A stretch of DNA of 64,000 nt from Dickeya poaceiphila (GCF_007858975.2 NZ_CP042220.2:1054001-1118000); one strand, 5' to 3'; shown: positions 19,700-28,525, counted from the first letter of the stretch. Numbers and translations are program-made. Notes: a model not told the origin generated them from the letters alone.

Positions 19700-21673
19700 T
19701 TATCTGAAAGCATACTCCAGACCGGCACTGACGCCATAGTTGCCTTTCTTGATATTATTACCATCAAACTGACTGGAATATTGCACCCATGTGTGGAGGT
19801 TGGTGGTAATATTCATCGTCATTCCTGCATCTACCGAGTTCCAGTTTTTCTCTGAATCAGCCCCTGGCATAGAAAAGTAGCCGCTCATGGAGTTCAAACC
19901 AGCTGTTATCTGCGGGGTATTAGCCATGTAATCGTGATTCCTGGCGATCTCGACGAACGGGATAGTTTCCAAACCGAATACAGACCACTGCCCTTGAGCT
20001 CTCCAGCCAATCCCTGAAACCAGAGAATTACGGCGTTGTGCCGAGAACCACATGGCAGAACTATCATCTCCGTGCTCACTGTAGCGGTATACCTTAACGA
20101 ACTGACGCTCAAGGCGGGCAAAAGGGCCAGTTTTAACCGGCCCAAGACTGAACCACCAGCCGCCATCAATACCCCCTCCAAGGTGATGCCCGTTTACTGA
20201 ACCAGATTCCTGACGATTGGCCGGGCCGATATGAATAGTGCGATAAACATCATTAAAGTTGGAGCGGCCAGCATTGAAGAAGGTACTCAGCCAGGCATTA
20301 TCGATGTGATAGACCTCGTAAAGCGCGATACTGCTGTCATACAACTTATAACCCGCATCACTAATGTTTGCTGTTTGATTAGACTGGGTCACCACTGCAC
20401 CTACGTTAAAATTTTCACTCAATTTCACGTCGCCGCCGACCGAGATAAAGCGATTATTACCGTTGGTTGACAAGGTATTGTCGGTTGAACTGGCGTGGCG
20501 GTAATCGCCACCCAAAAATACGCGTGTCTCATTCCCGCGGGTATCGGCCAGAATTTCATTGCGTAGCAGATTGTACTGTGATTTCGTGGCTGCCAGTGGA
20601 CCCTGGCTCAGCAGCGAGATTTTACCGGGCGCTGCCATTTCAGACAAAACGACACTGGCAAGCATCTTGTAACCACCCGTGGTGGGATGGACATTATCTG
20701 CAAAAAGATAGGTATTTTCAGTTCCTTTGGCATAATCTCCGGTTGAGCAGATAAGTGATGATAGGGTGTCACAGGCGCCACGAGTCGTATTGATGATGCC
20801 ATAGGCTGATGGATTAGCCATTATTTCAGCCATAATTTTATAGGTATTGACAGGAATGATATTAAGCCCATCTTTACTTAGTGTGTCGAGACCGTTGTTT
20901 AACGTCTGATTATATTGGCTAACCACGTCCTGATATTTTTTTTCCAGGTGATGACTTATGCCGTCAGGAGTTGCTCCAAGGTTAGGAAGGTTGTAAACCA
21001 CTACATATTTCCCACCTGCATGATATAGGCTGTTCAATAATGATACTTCTTCCTGCGCTACGGGAATAATCTCCGCTGTTGCTGTGGTGGGGGCGGACTC
21101 GTAGATGGCATATATGTCATTGGAGCCTCCCCACATTTGATAAAGTGTTGACGCGCTGGCATGGTTATTTTGCAAGTAACTGTTAACCTGAGATTGGATC
21201 GTGCTTGAGAAAAGGATACCCAGCGAATAGTTATTAAGAATACCGGCTCCACCCCAGGCAAAGTCAGTCCCCCCGGAGGATGAAGCAGTGACGGATAAAC
21301 CTAAGCCATCGGCTACATACATGGCAGTATTTTCTCCAGGATTAGTGGTAAACCTTGAAACACCTAGTCCTAATGCCTGTGAAAGATTACCTGCATCACT
21401 CAAACTATCACCAAAAACCACAGCGTTGTTGAACATTGCCGCCTGCACAGGCAGGGTATAAAGGAATAGCACAGTAAAAAGAGGTAATAGTCTTGATGTG
21501 ACCCATGACATCCAACTTATGGTAATCATACTGTTTTTTATCTTATTAATGAGTAATATACTTTTTTTATTGTTATTTCCCTGGTGAGTTGCAAAGAAAA
21601 TAGATCGGCGGAAACAATATGTTGTTTTTTTAATGAACTGAAATATATTGGCGATTTTTTTAATGGCCGACAT
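19700..21673 (-). CDS. GDSL-esterase autotransporter (EstA-like)
   Basis: This 657-aa protein combines a GDSL/SGNH esterase passenger with a C-terminal autotransporter beta-barrel (about the last 270 residues, ending GVSAGLEYAFR). The esterase signature is FGDSLSDAGNL, the block III motif is GGSNDIY and the catalytic Asp/His pair lies in DNVHPTTGGYK. It should display a lipase or esterase on the cell surface. The N-terminus is unusually long (about 78 residues before the mature FNNAVVFGDS), with a hydrophobic signal near residues 60-78. An AGGAG precedes 21673, but ATGs at 21529 or 21511 are possible starts. Confidence 0.88.
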   Translation of the reverse strand: MSAIKKIANIFQFIKKTTYCFRRSIFFATHQGNNNKKSILLINKIKNSMITISWMSWVTSRLLPLFTVLFLYTLPVQAAMFNNAVVFGDSLSDAGNLSQALGLGVSRFTTNPGENTAMYVADGLGLSVTASSSGGTDFAWGGAGILNNYSLGILFSSTIQSQVNSYLQNNHASASTLYQMWGGSNDIYAIYESAPTTATAEIIPVAQEEVSLLNSLYHAGGKYVVVYNLPNLGATPDGISHHLEKKYQDVVSQYNQTLNNGLDTLSKDGLNIIPVNTYKIMAEIMANPSAYGIINTTRGACDTLSSLICSTGDYAKGTENTYLFADNVHPTTGGYKMLASVVLSEMAAPGKISLLSQGPLAATKSQYNLLRNEILADTRGNETRVFLGGDYRHASSTDNTLSTNGNNRFISVGGDVKLSENFNVGAVVTQSNQTANISDAGYKLYDSSIALYEVYHIDNAWLSTFFNAGRSNFNDVYRTIHIGPANRQESGSVNGHHLGGGIDGGWWFSLGPVKTGPFARLERQFVKVYRYSEHGDDSSAMWFSAQRRNSLVSGIGWRAQGQWSVFGLETIPFVEIARNHDYMANTPQITAGLNSMSGYFSMPGADSEKNWNSVDAGMTMNITTNLHTWVQYSSQFDGNNIKKGNYGVSAGLEYAFR

Positions 21674-21815
21674 AAGTCTGATGCTCCTGATTTTAAAATG
21701 ATGAATGGCGTTATCTACACTGTGGCTTAAATTTTAAATGCAATGGCTCAGATTTATAATTTAGTGTTGTAATGACATTAATATTTCAGTAGCAATATAT
21801 GAGATATATCTTATC

Positions 21816-21942
21816 TATACCCGTCATACTTCAAGTTGCAGGTGTGTTGGCTGCGTTCGCTCACCCGAATCACTTACTAGAGTAAGCTCATCGGGATTCA
21901 CTCTCTTGCCGCCTTCCTGCAACTCGAATTATTTTGGGTATA
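21816..21942. repeat. ERIC (IRU) element, 127 bp
   Basis: The element runs from TATACCCG to GGGTATA and is exactly 127 bp, the standard ERIC length. The core GCTCACCCGAATCACTTACT and AGTAAGCTCATCGGGATTCA matches the ERIC consensus and forms a long imperfect palindrome. It lies between the autotransporter gene and the TPP riboswitch, marking the return to conserved chromosome. Confidence 0.9.
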
Positions 21943-22113
21943 TATCTTTCATATTTCAGGTGGCGGGTTATTGGCTTTGTTGTTGATGTCGATTAAAGGA
22001 TGGTGGTGCTGATTTGTGCCGGGCAAAATGATGAAGCTGGCTGATGCCTGCTACTAACCTTCTTTAATCTGTCATTGATCTTTTTCGCTAATGCTTCCAA
22101 TAATGGCGTTCGT

Positions 22114-22200
22114 TGACTCGGGGTGCCCTTCTGCGTGAAGGCTGAGAAAAACCCGTATTACCTGATCTGGATAATGCCAGCGTAGGGAAGTCACGGTATC
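22114..22200 (+). promoter_or_regulatory. Thiamine pyrophosphate (THI-box) riboswitch
   Basis: The conserved pieces are all present in order: GGGGTGCCC (from 22120), CTGAGA (22142), ACCTGATCTGGATAATGCCA (22160-22179) and GCGTAGGGAAG. TPP binding would shut off the downstream thi genes. The aptamer ends about 45 bases before the mini-thiM start, which leaves room for an expression platform. Confidence 0.95.
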
Positions 22201-22240
22201 CCCACCGGTACCGCTTTCTTTCACGCTGGTTGGGAGGTTT

Positions 22241-22501
22241 ATGAACGCTCGATCTGTACGTTTCCCCGCTGCATTCTTCGCAGATTCCCTTGATGCTTTC
22301 CGCTCACGCGCGCCGCTGACACATTGTTTTACCCATGAGATGGTGACTGATTTCTGTTCGCAGGAAAGGCACCGCCCCTGTCATGCTACCGCCGCTTGTG
22401 TTGTGGTGCTCCGCTTCGGGCAATGGGCGAGTGGCGCGGAGAGCTTCATCCACGCGTTTTCGGATGCGCTCTATACCCTGAACCGGGAGGCATTGGTATG
22501 A
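22241..22501 (+). pseudogene. thiM: Internally deleted hydroxyethylthiazole kinase (mini-ThiM)
   Basis: The 86-codon frame carries both ends of ThiM and lacks the middle. SLDAFRSRAPLTHCFTHEMV aligns with the ThiM N-terminus (LFHQHSPLVHCMTNDVV in E. coli). ESFIHAFSDALYTL aligns with the C-terminus (GSFVPHFLDALWQL). Full ThiM has about 262 residues, so about 175 are gone, including the nucleotide-binding site; kinase activity is not possible. The reading frame stays open and its stop overlaps the thiD start as ATGA, so the remnant may survive as a translational coupler between riboswitch and thiD. Alignment is from memory. Confidence 0.65.
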
Positions 22502-23301
22502 AACGTCTCAACGCACTGACTATCGCGGGTACTGATCCGAGCGGCGGCGCGGGCATTCAGGCTGACCTCAAAACGTTTTCAGCGCTGGGCGTTTACGGCA
22601 CCAGCGTGATTACCGCGCTGGTGGCGCAGAATACACTCGGCGTGCAGTCGGTTTATCGCATTGAACCGGCGTTTGTTACCGCCCAACTGGATTCGGTGCT
22701 GAGTGATGTACGCATTGATAGCGCCAAAATCGGCATGTTGGTACAGACGGATATTGTGGAAGCCGTAGCGGACCGACTGTTGCGCTACCCGGTGCCTTAT
22801 GTGGTGTTGGATACGGTGATGCTGGCGAAAAGCGGTGATGCGCTACTGGCGCCAGATGCGGTGGAGGCGGTGCGCCAGTTACTGTTGCCGCGTGTATCGC
22901 TGATTACCCCCAACCTGCCGGAAGCAGCGGCGCTATTACGGTGCTCGCTTGCCGACGATGAAAGAGACATGCGCCGGCAAGGGGAAGCATTGCTGGCAAT
23001 GGGGTGTCAGGCGGTATTGATGAAAGGCGGCCACCTGAACGGCAGCGAAAGCCCGGACTGGCTGTTCATGCCGGATGGTGAGCCGGTGCGGTTGAGTACG
23101 CCGCGCGTTAACACCCGGCATACGCACGGTACCGGCTGCACGCTGTCGGCTGCGCTGGCAGCGTTGCGACCTCGTCATAATAACTGGCGGGATACCTTGT
23201 CCGCCGCGCGGGTCTGGCTGCAAGGGGCGCTGGAGCAGGCGGATTCGCTAGGGGTTGGTCACGGCATCGGCCCGGTACACCATTTTCACCGCTGGTGGTA
23301 A
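22498..23301 (+). CDS. thiD: Hydroxymethylpyrimidine/phosphomethylpyrimidine kinase
   Basis: ThiD phosphorylates HMP and HMP-P to give HMP-PP for thiamine assembly. The 267-aa product begins MKRLNALTIAGTDPSGGAGI and has the ribokinase-like signature NTRHTHGTGCTLSAAL near the C-terminus. The ATG at 22498 is chosen by homology; the frame is open upstream from 22396. It overlaps mini-thiM by four bases and falls under the TPP riboswitch. Loss of thiM next door would block thiazole salvage while HMP use is kept. Confidence 0.96.
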   Translation: MKRLNALTIAGTDPSGGAGIQADLKTFSALGVYGTSVITALVAQNTLGVQSVYRIEPAFVTAQLDSVLSDVRIDSAKIGMLVQTDIVEAVADRLLRYPVPYVVLDTVMLAKSGDALLAPDAVEAVRQLLLPRVSLITPNLPEAAALLRCSLADDERDMRRQGEALLAMGCQAVLMKGGHLNGSESPDWLFMPDGEPVRLSTPRVNTRHTHGTGCTLSAALAALRPRHNNWRDTLSAARVWLQGALEQADSLGVGHGIGPVHHFHRWW

Positions 23302-23387
23302 AGGTGATGTCCTGATACAAGCGATAAGAAATTCAGATAAATGGTAAACAACATTGCATAGACAGCCTGCAGATGACCCGGTAATTT

Positions 23388-23403
23388 TGTGATCTGTGTC
23401 AGA
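23388..23403 (+). promoter_or_regulatory. Candidate CRP site upstream of psiE
   Basis: TGTGATCTGTGTCAGA matches the CRP consensus TGTGA-N6-TCACA at nine of ten core positions. E. coli psiE is known to be controlled by PhoB and cAMP-CRP, which fits. A 9-bp inverted repeat (ACCCGGTAA at 23376-23384 and TTACCGGGT at 23431-23439) surrounds the region. Confidence 0.5.
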
Positions 23404-23497
23404 TTATTGCCTGTATGGTGGGGCTAACGCTTACCGGGTTTTAGAGGCTTTTTTCTGAGCGGTGTTTTCTCTGAATGATAGGACCGAGGAGATGCTC

Positions 23498-23905
23498 ATG
23501 GCGGGTTCAGCGCGTGCAGTCATGATTGCCAAAGGGCTACAGACGATACTTAATTTGGGTCTGTTACTGCTGGCGGTGATTTTGGTGATTTTTCTGGGCA
23601 AGGAAACCTGGCATTTGGCCTCGGTTCTGCTGGTCAGCAATGAAAAAGAGTCTTCGTATATGCTGATCGAAAGTCTGGTGATTTATTTTCTCTATTTTGA
23701 GTTTCTGGCGCTGATCGTGAAGTATTTTCTATCCGGTTATCACTTCCCGCTGCGCTATTTCATTTACATCGGTATTACCGCCATCGTGCGGTTGATTATT
23801 GTCGATCATAAAAACCCGGCGGATACCTTTACCTATTCCGGTGCGATCCTGATTTTGGTGATTACGCTCTATCTGGTGAATAGCCCACGCCTGAAGCGGG
23901 AGTAA
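23498..23905 (+). CDS. psiE: Phosphate-starvation-inducible membrane protein PsiE
   Basis: This 135-aa integral membrane protein matches E. coli PsiE closely, for example [19 protein letters not shown] and [16 protein letters not shown], ending PRLKRE. About four membrane helices are visible. The start at 23498 sits six bases after an AGGAG box; the ATG at 23492 is too close. Its biochemical role is unknown. Expression responds to phosphate starvation in E. coli. Confidence 0.93.
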   Translation: MAGSARAVMIAKGLQTILNLGLLLLAVILVIFLGKETWHLASVLLVSNEKESSYMLIESLVIYFLYFEFLALIVKYFLSGYHFPLRYFIYIGITAIVRLIIVDHKNPADTFTYSGAILILVITLYLVNSPRLKRE

Positions 23906-23915
23906 GTAGCCAGAA

Positions 23916-24008
23916 AAGAAAAAGCCAGCTCAAGGGAGATTGAGCTGGCCAAGGAGGTGGTTCCTAGTAGCATTACTACGCTTATTTTACGTTTTGTATT
24001 TTCTCAGC
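23916..24008 (-). ncRNA. cyaR: CyaR (RyeE) small regulatory RNA
   Basis: On the minus strand the region encodes a transcript with AGGAACCACCTCCTTGGCC, which matches the conserved seed of CyaR. The terminator stem GCCAGCTCAA/TTGAGCTGGC (23924-23933 with 23940-23949) follows, then TTTTTC. CyaR is an Hfq-dependent RNA that represses ompX, nadE, luxS and others by pairing with ribosome binding sites, using its CCUCC motif. As in E. coli it lies beside yegQ. The start at 24008 is set by the -10 box and by the GCTGA 5' end seen in E. coli. Confidence 0.9.
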
Positions 24009-24014
24009 GCTGCA

Positions 24015-24057
24015 ATAATAGCCAGTTAACCATGCCATTGATGTGATCTGATTCTAA
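24015..24057 (-). promoter_or_regulatory. cyaR promoter with class II CRP site
   Basis: On the minus strand a TATTAT -10 box (24015-24020) lies at -7 to -12 from the proposed start. A CRP-like palindrome TTAGAATCAGATCACA (24042-24057) is centred at -41.5, the class II position. CRP activation of CyaR is established in E. coli and Salmonella; here it is read from the sequence. Confidence 0.8.
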
Positions 24058-24094
24058 AAATTGTCACAATTAGCATTATTTTGTCACTTTTTTG

Positions 24095-25471
24095 TTATTT
24101 CGCGTGTGGATTGCGGGTACTGGTGCCGGGAAGATTACGCAGCAGTAACGCGTATTCCAGTGCGATATCATCCGGCACCGGCAGATACACGATGTGGCCG
24201 TCACCCGGTGCGACATCGATAGCCTGACCTTTTTTGTTGAGCAGGGTCTCGACAGTGAACTGAATGTTGCCGCCCGGCGTCATCATTTCCACGCTGTCGC
24301 CACGGGAGAACTTGTTCTTGACCGCCACTTCTGCCAGTCCATCGCGCCGCTCGCCGGTAAATTCTCCGACAAACTGCTGCTGGTCCGATACTGAGTAACC
24401 GTAGTCGTAATTCTGGTAATCCTCGTGGACGTGACGGCGCAGGAAGCCTTCGGTATAACCGCGGTGCGCCAGCCCTTCCAGCGTTTGCAGCAACGTCGGG
24501 TCGAACGGTTTGCCGGCTACCGCGTCATCAATGGCGCGGCGGTACACCTGCGCGGTGCGGGCGCAATAATAGAATGATTTGGTGCGGCCTTCGATTTTCA
24601 GCGAAGCAACCTGCATGTTGGTCAGGCGTTCTACATGCTGAATGGCGCGCAGATCGCGTGAGTTCATGATGTAAGTGCCGTGTTCGTCCTCAAACGCGCT
24701 CATGTATTCACCTGGGCGCTGCTTCTCTTCCAGCATGAATACCTTGTCGGTAGGTGCGCCGATGCCAAGCGTCGGCTCTGGCTGAGCGCTGTCGAGTTGT
24801 GTGACGGCAATCGGTTCATGGATGTGCACAATGTTGCCCACCACGTCTTCTTTGCCTTCCTGCACGTTATATTCCCAACGGCAGGCGTTGGTGCAGGTGC
24901 CCTGATTGGGGTCGCGTTTATTGATATAGCCAGACAACAGGCAGCGGCCTGAATAGGCCATACACAGTGCGCCGTGGACGAAAACTTCCAACTCCATGTC
25001 CGGCACCTGGTGGCGGATTTCCTCAATTTCTTCCAGCGATAGCTCGCGTGACAGAATCACCCGGCTCAGCCCCATCTGCTGCCAGAACTTCACCGTCGCC
25101 CAGTTGACTGCATTGGCCTGTACCGACAGATGAATCGGCATCTGCGGGAAGTTTTCCCGCACCATCATGATAAGCCCTGGGTCGGACATGATCAGGGCGT
25201 CCGGGTTCATCTCGACAACCGGTTGCAGGTCACGCAGGAAGGTTTTGAGTTTGGCGTTATGCGGCGCGATGTTGACCACCACATAAAATTTCTTGTCCAG
25301 CGCATGGGCTTCATTGATGGCTTGCGCCAGTGTCTGGTGGTTGAATTCGTTATTGCGCACACGCAGGCTGTAGCGAGGCTGGCCGGCATAAATTGCATCT
25401 GCGCCATAGGCAAAGGCGTAACGCATATTTTTCAGCGTACCGGCCGGAGAGAGTAATTCCGGTTTAAACAT
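24095..25471 (-). CDS. trhP: tRNA 5-hydroxyuridine modification protein TrhP (YegQ, U32 family)
   Basis: TrhP/YegQ helps make 5-hydroxyuridine at tRNA position 34, using prephenate-derived chemistry. The 458-aa product opens MFKPELLSPAGTLKNMRYAF, the U32 signature. It has the cysteine-rich metal-binding segment GALCMAYSGRCLLSGY...GTCTNACRW and a C-terminal beta domain. Length and content match E. coli YegQ (453 aa). It is transcribed toward cyaR, on the same strand. Confidence 0.95.
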   Translation of the reverse strand: MFKPELLSPAGTLKNMRYAFAYGADAIYAGQPRYSLRVRNNEFNHQTLAQAINEAHALDKKFYVVVNIAPHNAKLKTFLRDLQPVVEMNPDALIMSDPGLIMMVRENFPQMPIHLSVQANAVNWATVKFWQQMGLSRVILSRELSLEEIEEIRHQVPDMELEVFVHGALCMAYSGRCLLSGYINKRDPNQGTCTNACRWEYNVQEGKEDVVGNIVHIHEPIAVTQLDSAQPEPTLGIGAPTDKVFMLEEKQRPGEYMSAFEDEHGTYIMNSRDLRAIQHVERLTNMQVASLKIEGRTKSFYYCARTAQVYRRAIDDAVAGKPFDPTLLQTLEGLAHRGYTEGFLRRHVHEDYQNYDYGYSVSDQQQFVGEFTGERRDGLAEVAVKNKFSRGDSVEMMTPGGNIQFTVETLLNKKGQAIDVAPGDGHIVYLPVPDDIALEYALLLRNLPGTSTRNPHAK

Positions 25472-25613
25472 GGTGTTTTCTCAAGTCTGATCACAGGTCA
25501 GGCTGTTCCCGGTGGGGGAACAGTAAAGGCGGCAGATTCTAACGCCAACGGCGGGAAAAATCAGTAGTCAATGGAAAAAAACGGGGTAACAAAAGGCGAG
25601 TGGCTTAAAGATG

Positions 25614-25638
25614 GCTGGCTTGACGTCTGCAAGCCAGC
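25614..25638 (-). terminator. Possible terminator after the acetyltransferase gene
   Basis: GCTGGCTTG (25614-25622) pairs perfectly with CAAGCCAGC (25630-25638). On the minus strand the stem is followed only by CATCTTTAAG, so termination efficiency is uncertain. It lies 28 bases beyond the stop of the gene at 25666. Confidence 0.4.
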
Positions 25639-25665
25639 GCCATGTTATTTTTTTAATGATGAGGC

Positions 25666-26397
25666 TTAGGGTTGCTGTTGAGTCTTTGCTAACCACTGTT
25701 GTTTTTTCTCTTTTAGCTCGGATAGAACATCCAGGCTCCGTGCTTCATCATGGGTCAGATCAGCAAAAAAATACTGCATGTGATGTTTTATCCATGCAAA
25801 CAGATTAGGCATATCCCACCAGGCGATATCTAATAGCGCTTCCCGAACTTTTTCTGGAAAACGAAAGCGGATGAGTTTTGCAGGCGTTCCGGCATAGATT
25901 CCATACGCTTCACTTCTGAAATTGGGAGGAAGTAATGACCGCGCACCAATAACACATCCATTTTCAATAATACCACCACCCAGCATCATGGCTTCGTCCC
26001 CAATCCAGACATCATTTTTGATGACAGAGTCCTGGTATTGAGGTTGTTCGGGATTCATGAGTCCATCACCAAAGATGGCGAACATGGCTGTTGATATGGT
26101 TCGCATTTCGTGCTGCCCATTCAGTATGAATTTTAATCGGGAACCACCTGAAACAAATCTACCTATCCTTAAGCTTTGCTGGTCAGAGTCATATTTTACC
26201 ATGGAGCCAACACCAACACCTGATGCTTTACCAATATGAAATAAGCCAACGTCAGATTGCTCACCTAGCCAGTTCTGGAAAAAATCATGTGGAATAGAAC
26301 TGAAAAAGCCGTCGCTGTATTTGATGATTTTAAAATTTTTAGCATTAGGAGAGGTTGTATCGAACCCCAGGCAATCATCATCAGTTGAAATATTCAT
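25666..26397 (-). CDS. Hexapeptide-repeat acetyltransferase, xenobiotic (XAT/Vat-like) class
   Basis: This 243-aa left-handed beta-helix acyltransferase resembles the CatB/Vat class. The conserved XAT features are the RIGRFVSGGSRLKFILNGQH segment with the catalytic His, the hexapeptide turns VWIGDEAMMLGGGIIENGCV and the end YAGTPAKLIRFRFPE. Members acetylate chloramphenicol, streptogramins or unknown metabolites; substrate cannot be told from sequence. It starts with ATG at 26397 and is AT-richer than its neighbours, which hints at horizontal acquisition. It stands alone between trhP and yqjG. Confidence 0.8.
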   Translation of the reverse strand: MNISTDDDCLGFDTTSPNAKNFKIIKYSDGFFSSIPHDFFQNWLGEQSDVGLFHIGKASGVGVGSMVKYDSDQQSLRIGRFVSGGSRLKFILNGQHEMRTISTAMFAIFGDGLMNPEQPQYQDSVIKNDVWIGDEAMMLGGGIIENGCVIGARSLLPPNFRSEAYGIYAGTPAKLIRFRFPEKVREALLDIAWWDMPNLFAWIKHHMQYFFADLTHDEARSLDVLSELKEKKQQWLAKTQQQP

Positions 26398-26703
26398 AAT
26401 TTCCCTTTGAATTGATGTTTTTTTGGTCTGTATTACGATGTGCTCTTAGAAGTGAAAGGCATGATAAATGAATAGCTAACATGATGCTATTATTTGCGAG
26501 ATTGTTATCTTATTAATATTAAAATTTTGAAATCATATGGCAATTACTGTAATTCAAAGTAATGTATATAAGTTATTATTTATGCCAGGTGAGATGGGGT
26601 AATATCTGTAAGTGATAGGGATGCGCTGGGGAGTAGGTAATATATAGGTAGGTGGTGTTAGTGAACCACCACCGTTAGATAGTTTTTTTAGCGAAGGTGA
26701 TTT
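26398..26703. other. AT-rich intergenic region
   Basis: These 306 bases are AT-rich and hold the presumed promoter of the acetyltransferase gene on the minus strand and the 3' flank of yqjG. I see no gene, RNA or strong hairpin here. Confidence 0.4.
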
Positions 26704-27666
26704 CTAAAAGACACGAATACCCGCTGACGGGCCGACCAGATCGCGCTGGTGTGGGCGCTCGAAGTCCACCTGCGGACCTTTTGGAATAATGGCGGTGGGG
26801 TTAAGCCAGAGGATGCTGTAGTAACCGGCTTTGATGTGATCCAGCCTGACCGTTTCTTTGACTCCCGGCCATTGGTACAGCTCACGCAGATAGCCGGAAA
26901 GGTGCGGGTAATCTTCCAGACGGCGGATGTTACATTTGAATGCGCCATGGTAAGCAGCGTCGAAACGCACCAGCGTAACAAATAGCCGCCAGTCAGCTTC
27001 GGTCAGGGTATCGCCAGCCAGATAGCGGTGATGGGCCAGATGCGCTTCCACCGTATCGAGAGAGGCAAACAGGTTGGTGACCGCCTGATCGTAATTTTCC
27101 TGAGTTTTGGCGAAACCGGTCTTGTACACGCCGTTGTTGATGTTGTCATAAACCAGGCTGTTCCAGCGATCAATTTCCGGTTGCAGGTCCGGCGGATAAA
27201 AGTCCAACTGGTTACCGGTCAGGTCGTTGAACGCGTGGTTGAGCAGGCGGATGATCTCCGACGATTCATTATTGACGATGCGGCCTTCTTTACGGTCCCA
27301 CAGTACCGGCACTGAAACCTTACCGGTATAATGCGCATCGCTGGCGGTGTAGAGTTGGTGCAGGTAACGCACCGGCGCTACGTTGTCGCCTGCATCCTGC
27401 GGGGTGCTGAATTCCCACCCTTGTTCACCGATGCAGGGGTTTGCTACCGACAGTGCGATCACGTTCTGCAGGGCTTTCAGATTGCGGTAGATCAACGTGC
27501 GAGATGCCCACGGACAAAGATACGAGACGAACAACTGATAACGCCCAGCTTCCGGGGCCAGCGTTGTGTCACGGAACCGGGTTTCCTGACGGTGAAATGC
27601 GCCGCCTTTGATTTCTTCAGCCGCTACATCGCCATTGACCCACTTGCCATTGACTAATCCCGACAT
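26704..27666 (-). CDS. yqjG: Glutathionyl-hydroquinone reductase (YqjG-like)
   Basis: These Xi-class glutathione transferases reduce glutathionyl-hydroquinones back to hydroquinones. The 320-aa product has the catalytic cysteine in YLCPWASRTLIYR, the N-terminal segment TRFRDTTLAPEAGRYQLFVS and a C-terminal helical domain with GDTLTEADWRLFVTLVRFD. Length is close to E. coli YqjG (328 aa). The start at 27666 (MSGLVNGKW) is set by homology; the frame runs on to 27873 into baeR. Confidence 0.93.
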   Translation of the reverse strand: MSGLVNGKWVNGDVAAEEIKGGAFHRQETRFRDTTLAPEAGRYQLFVSYLCPWASRTLIYRNLKALQNVIALSVANPCIGEQGWEFSTPQDAGDNVAPVRYLHQLYTASDAHYTGKVSVPVLWDRKEGRIVNNESSEIIRLLNHAFNDLTGNQLDFYPPDLQPEIDRWNSLVYDNINNGVYKTGFAKTQENYDQAVTNLFASLDTVEAHLAHHRYLAGDTLTEADWRLFVTLVRFDAAYHGAFKCNIRRLEDYPHLSGYLRELYQWPGVKETVRLDHIKAGYYSILWLNPTAIIPKGPQVDFERPHQRDLVGPSAGIRVF

Positions 27667-27787
27667 GTTTACCCTCATCATGATTATTATGTTTGATGAG
27701 TATGCTAGCAGCCCGAAGCTGAGAGGAAATTGCAAATTTTTAACCGAGTCAGACAGTTTCTTTGACGGCATGACCGCCGTCATGGCG

Positions 27788-28525
27788 TTACGTAGATATT
27801 TCCTGACTGGCGGCGGCTTCCCAGCGGTAACCAATGCCGTACACCGTGCGGATAAATGATGTTTCCTGATCAAAGGTTTCCAGCTTGCGGCGCAGGTTCT
27901 TGATGTGGCTGTCGATGGTGCGGTCAGTCACCACCCGGTAATCGTCATACAGATGATCGAGCAACTGTTCGCGCGAAAAGACCCGCCCCGGCTCGGCAGA
28001 GAGGGTTTTCAGCAGTCGAAACTCGGCGGGTGTCAGTTCCAGGTGTCGCCCAAGGTAGCTAGCCTGGTAACGGTTTTGGTCTATCAGCAATGCGGGCTGC
28101 GCATCACCTGGTAGCGGCTCATGTTGCCAGCGACAGCGGCGCAGCAGGGTTTTCACCCGTGCGACCACTTCACGTGGGCTGTAGGGTTTGCAGATGTAAT
28201 CGTCAGCGCCGATTTCCAGCCCCAGCAGCCGGTCGATTTCGTCGGTACGTGCAGTCACCATGATAATCGGCACGTTGGAAAAACCGCGAATGGCGCGACA
28301 GAGCGTCAGGCCGTCACGGCCCGGCAGCATCAGATCCAACAGGATCAACTGGCAAGGATGTTCCCGTACCCAAGGCTCGACTTCCTCGCCCTGCGTCAGC
28401 CAGTGAGTGCGGTAACCGGATGCCTGCAGGTAATCCACCAGCAATTGGGCCAGTTTAGGCTCATCTTCAACGATCAACACCGGCAGGTTTTCATTACCCG
28501 CCGCTGCAGGAGACGATGCTGTCAT
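27788..28525 (-). CDS. baeR: Response regulator BaeR
   Basis: BaeR is the OmpR-type regulator of the envelope stress system BaeSR, activating mdtABC and acrD. The 245-aa protein has a receiver domain ([18 protein letters not shown], phosphoacceptor in [12 protein letters not shown]) and a winged-helix output domain ([20 protein letters not shown], then [11 protein letters not shown]). The start at 28525 ([10 protein letters not shown]) fits homology. It is the last gene of the mdtABCD-baeSR operon, 13 bases after baeS. Confidence 0.95.
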   Translation of the reverse strand: MTASSPAAAGNENLPVLIVEDEPKLAQLLVDYLQASGYRTHWLTQGEEVEPWVREHPCQLILLDLMLPGRDGLTLCRAIRGFSNVPIIMVTARTDEIDRLLGLEIGADDYICKPYSPREVVARVKTLLRRCRWQHEPLPGDAQPALLIDQNRYQASYLGRHLELTPAEFRLLKTLSAEPGRVFSREQLLDHLYDDYRVVTDRTIDSHIKNLRRKLETFDQETSFIRTVYGIGYRWEAAASQEIST

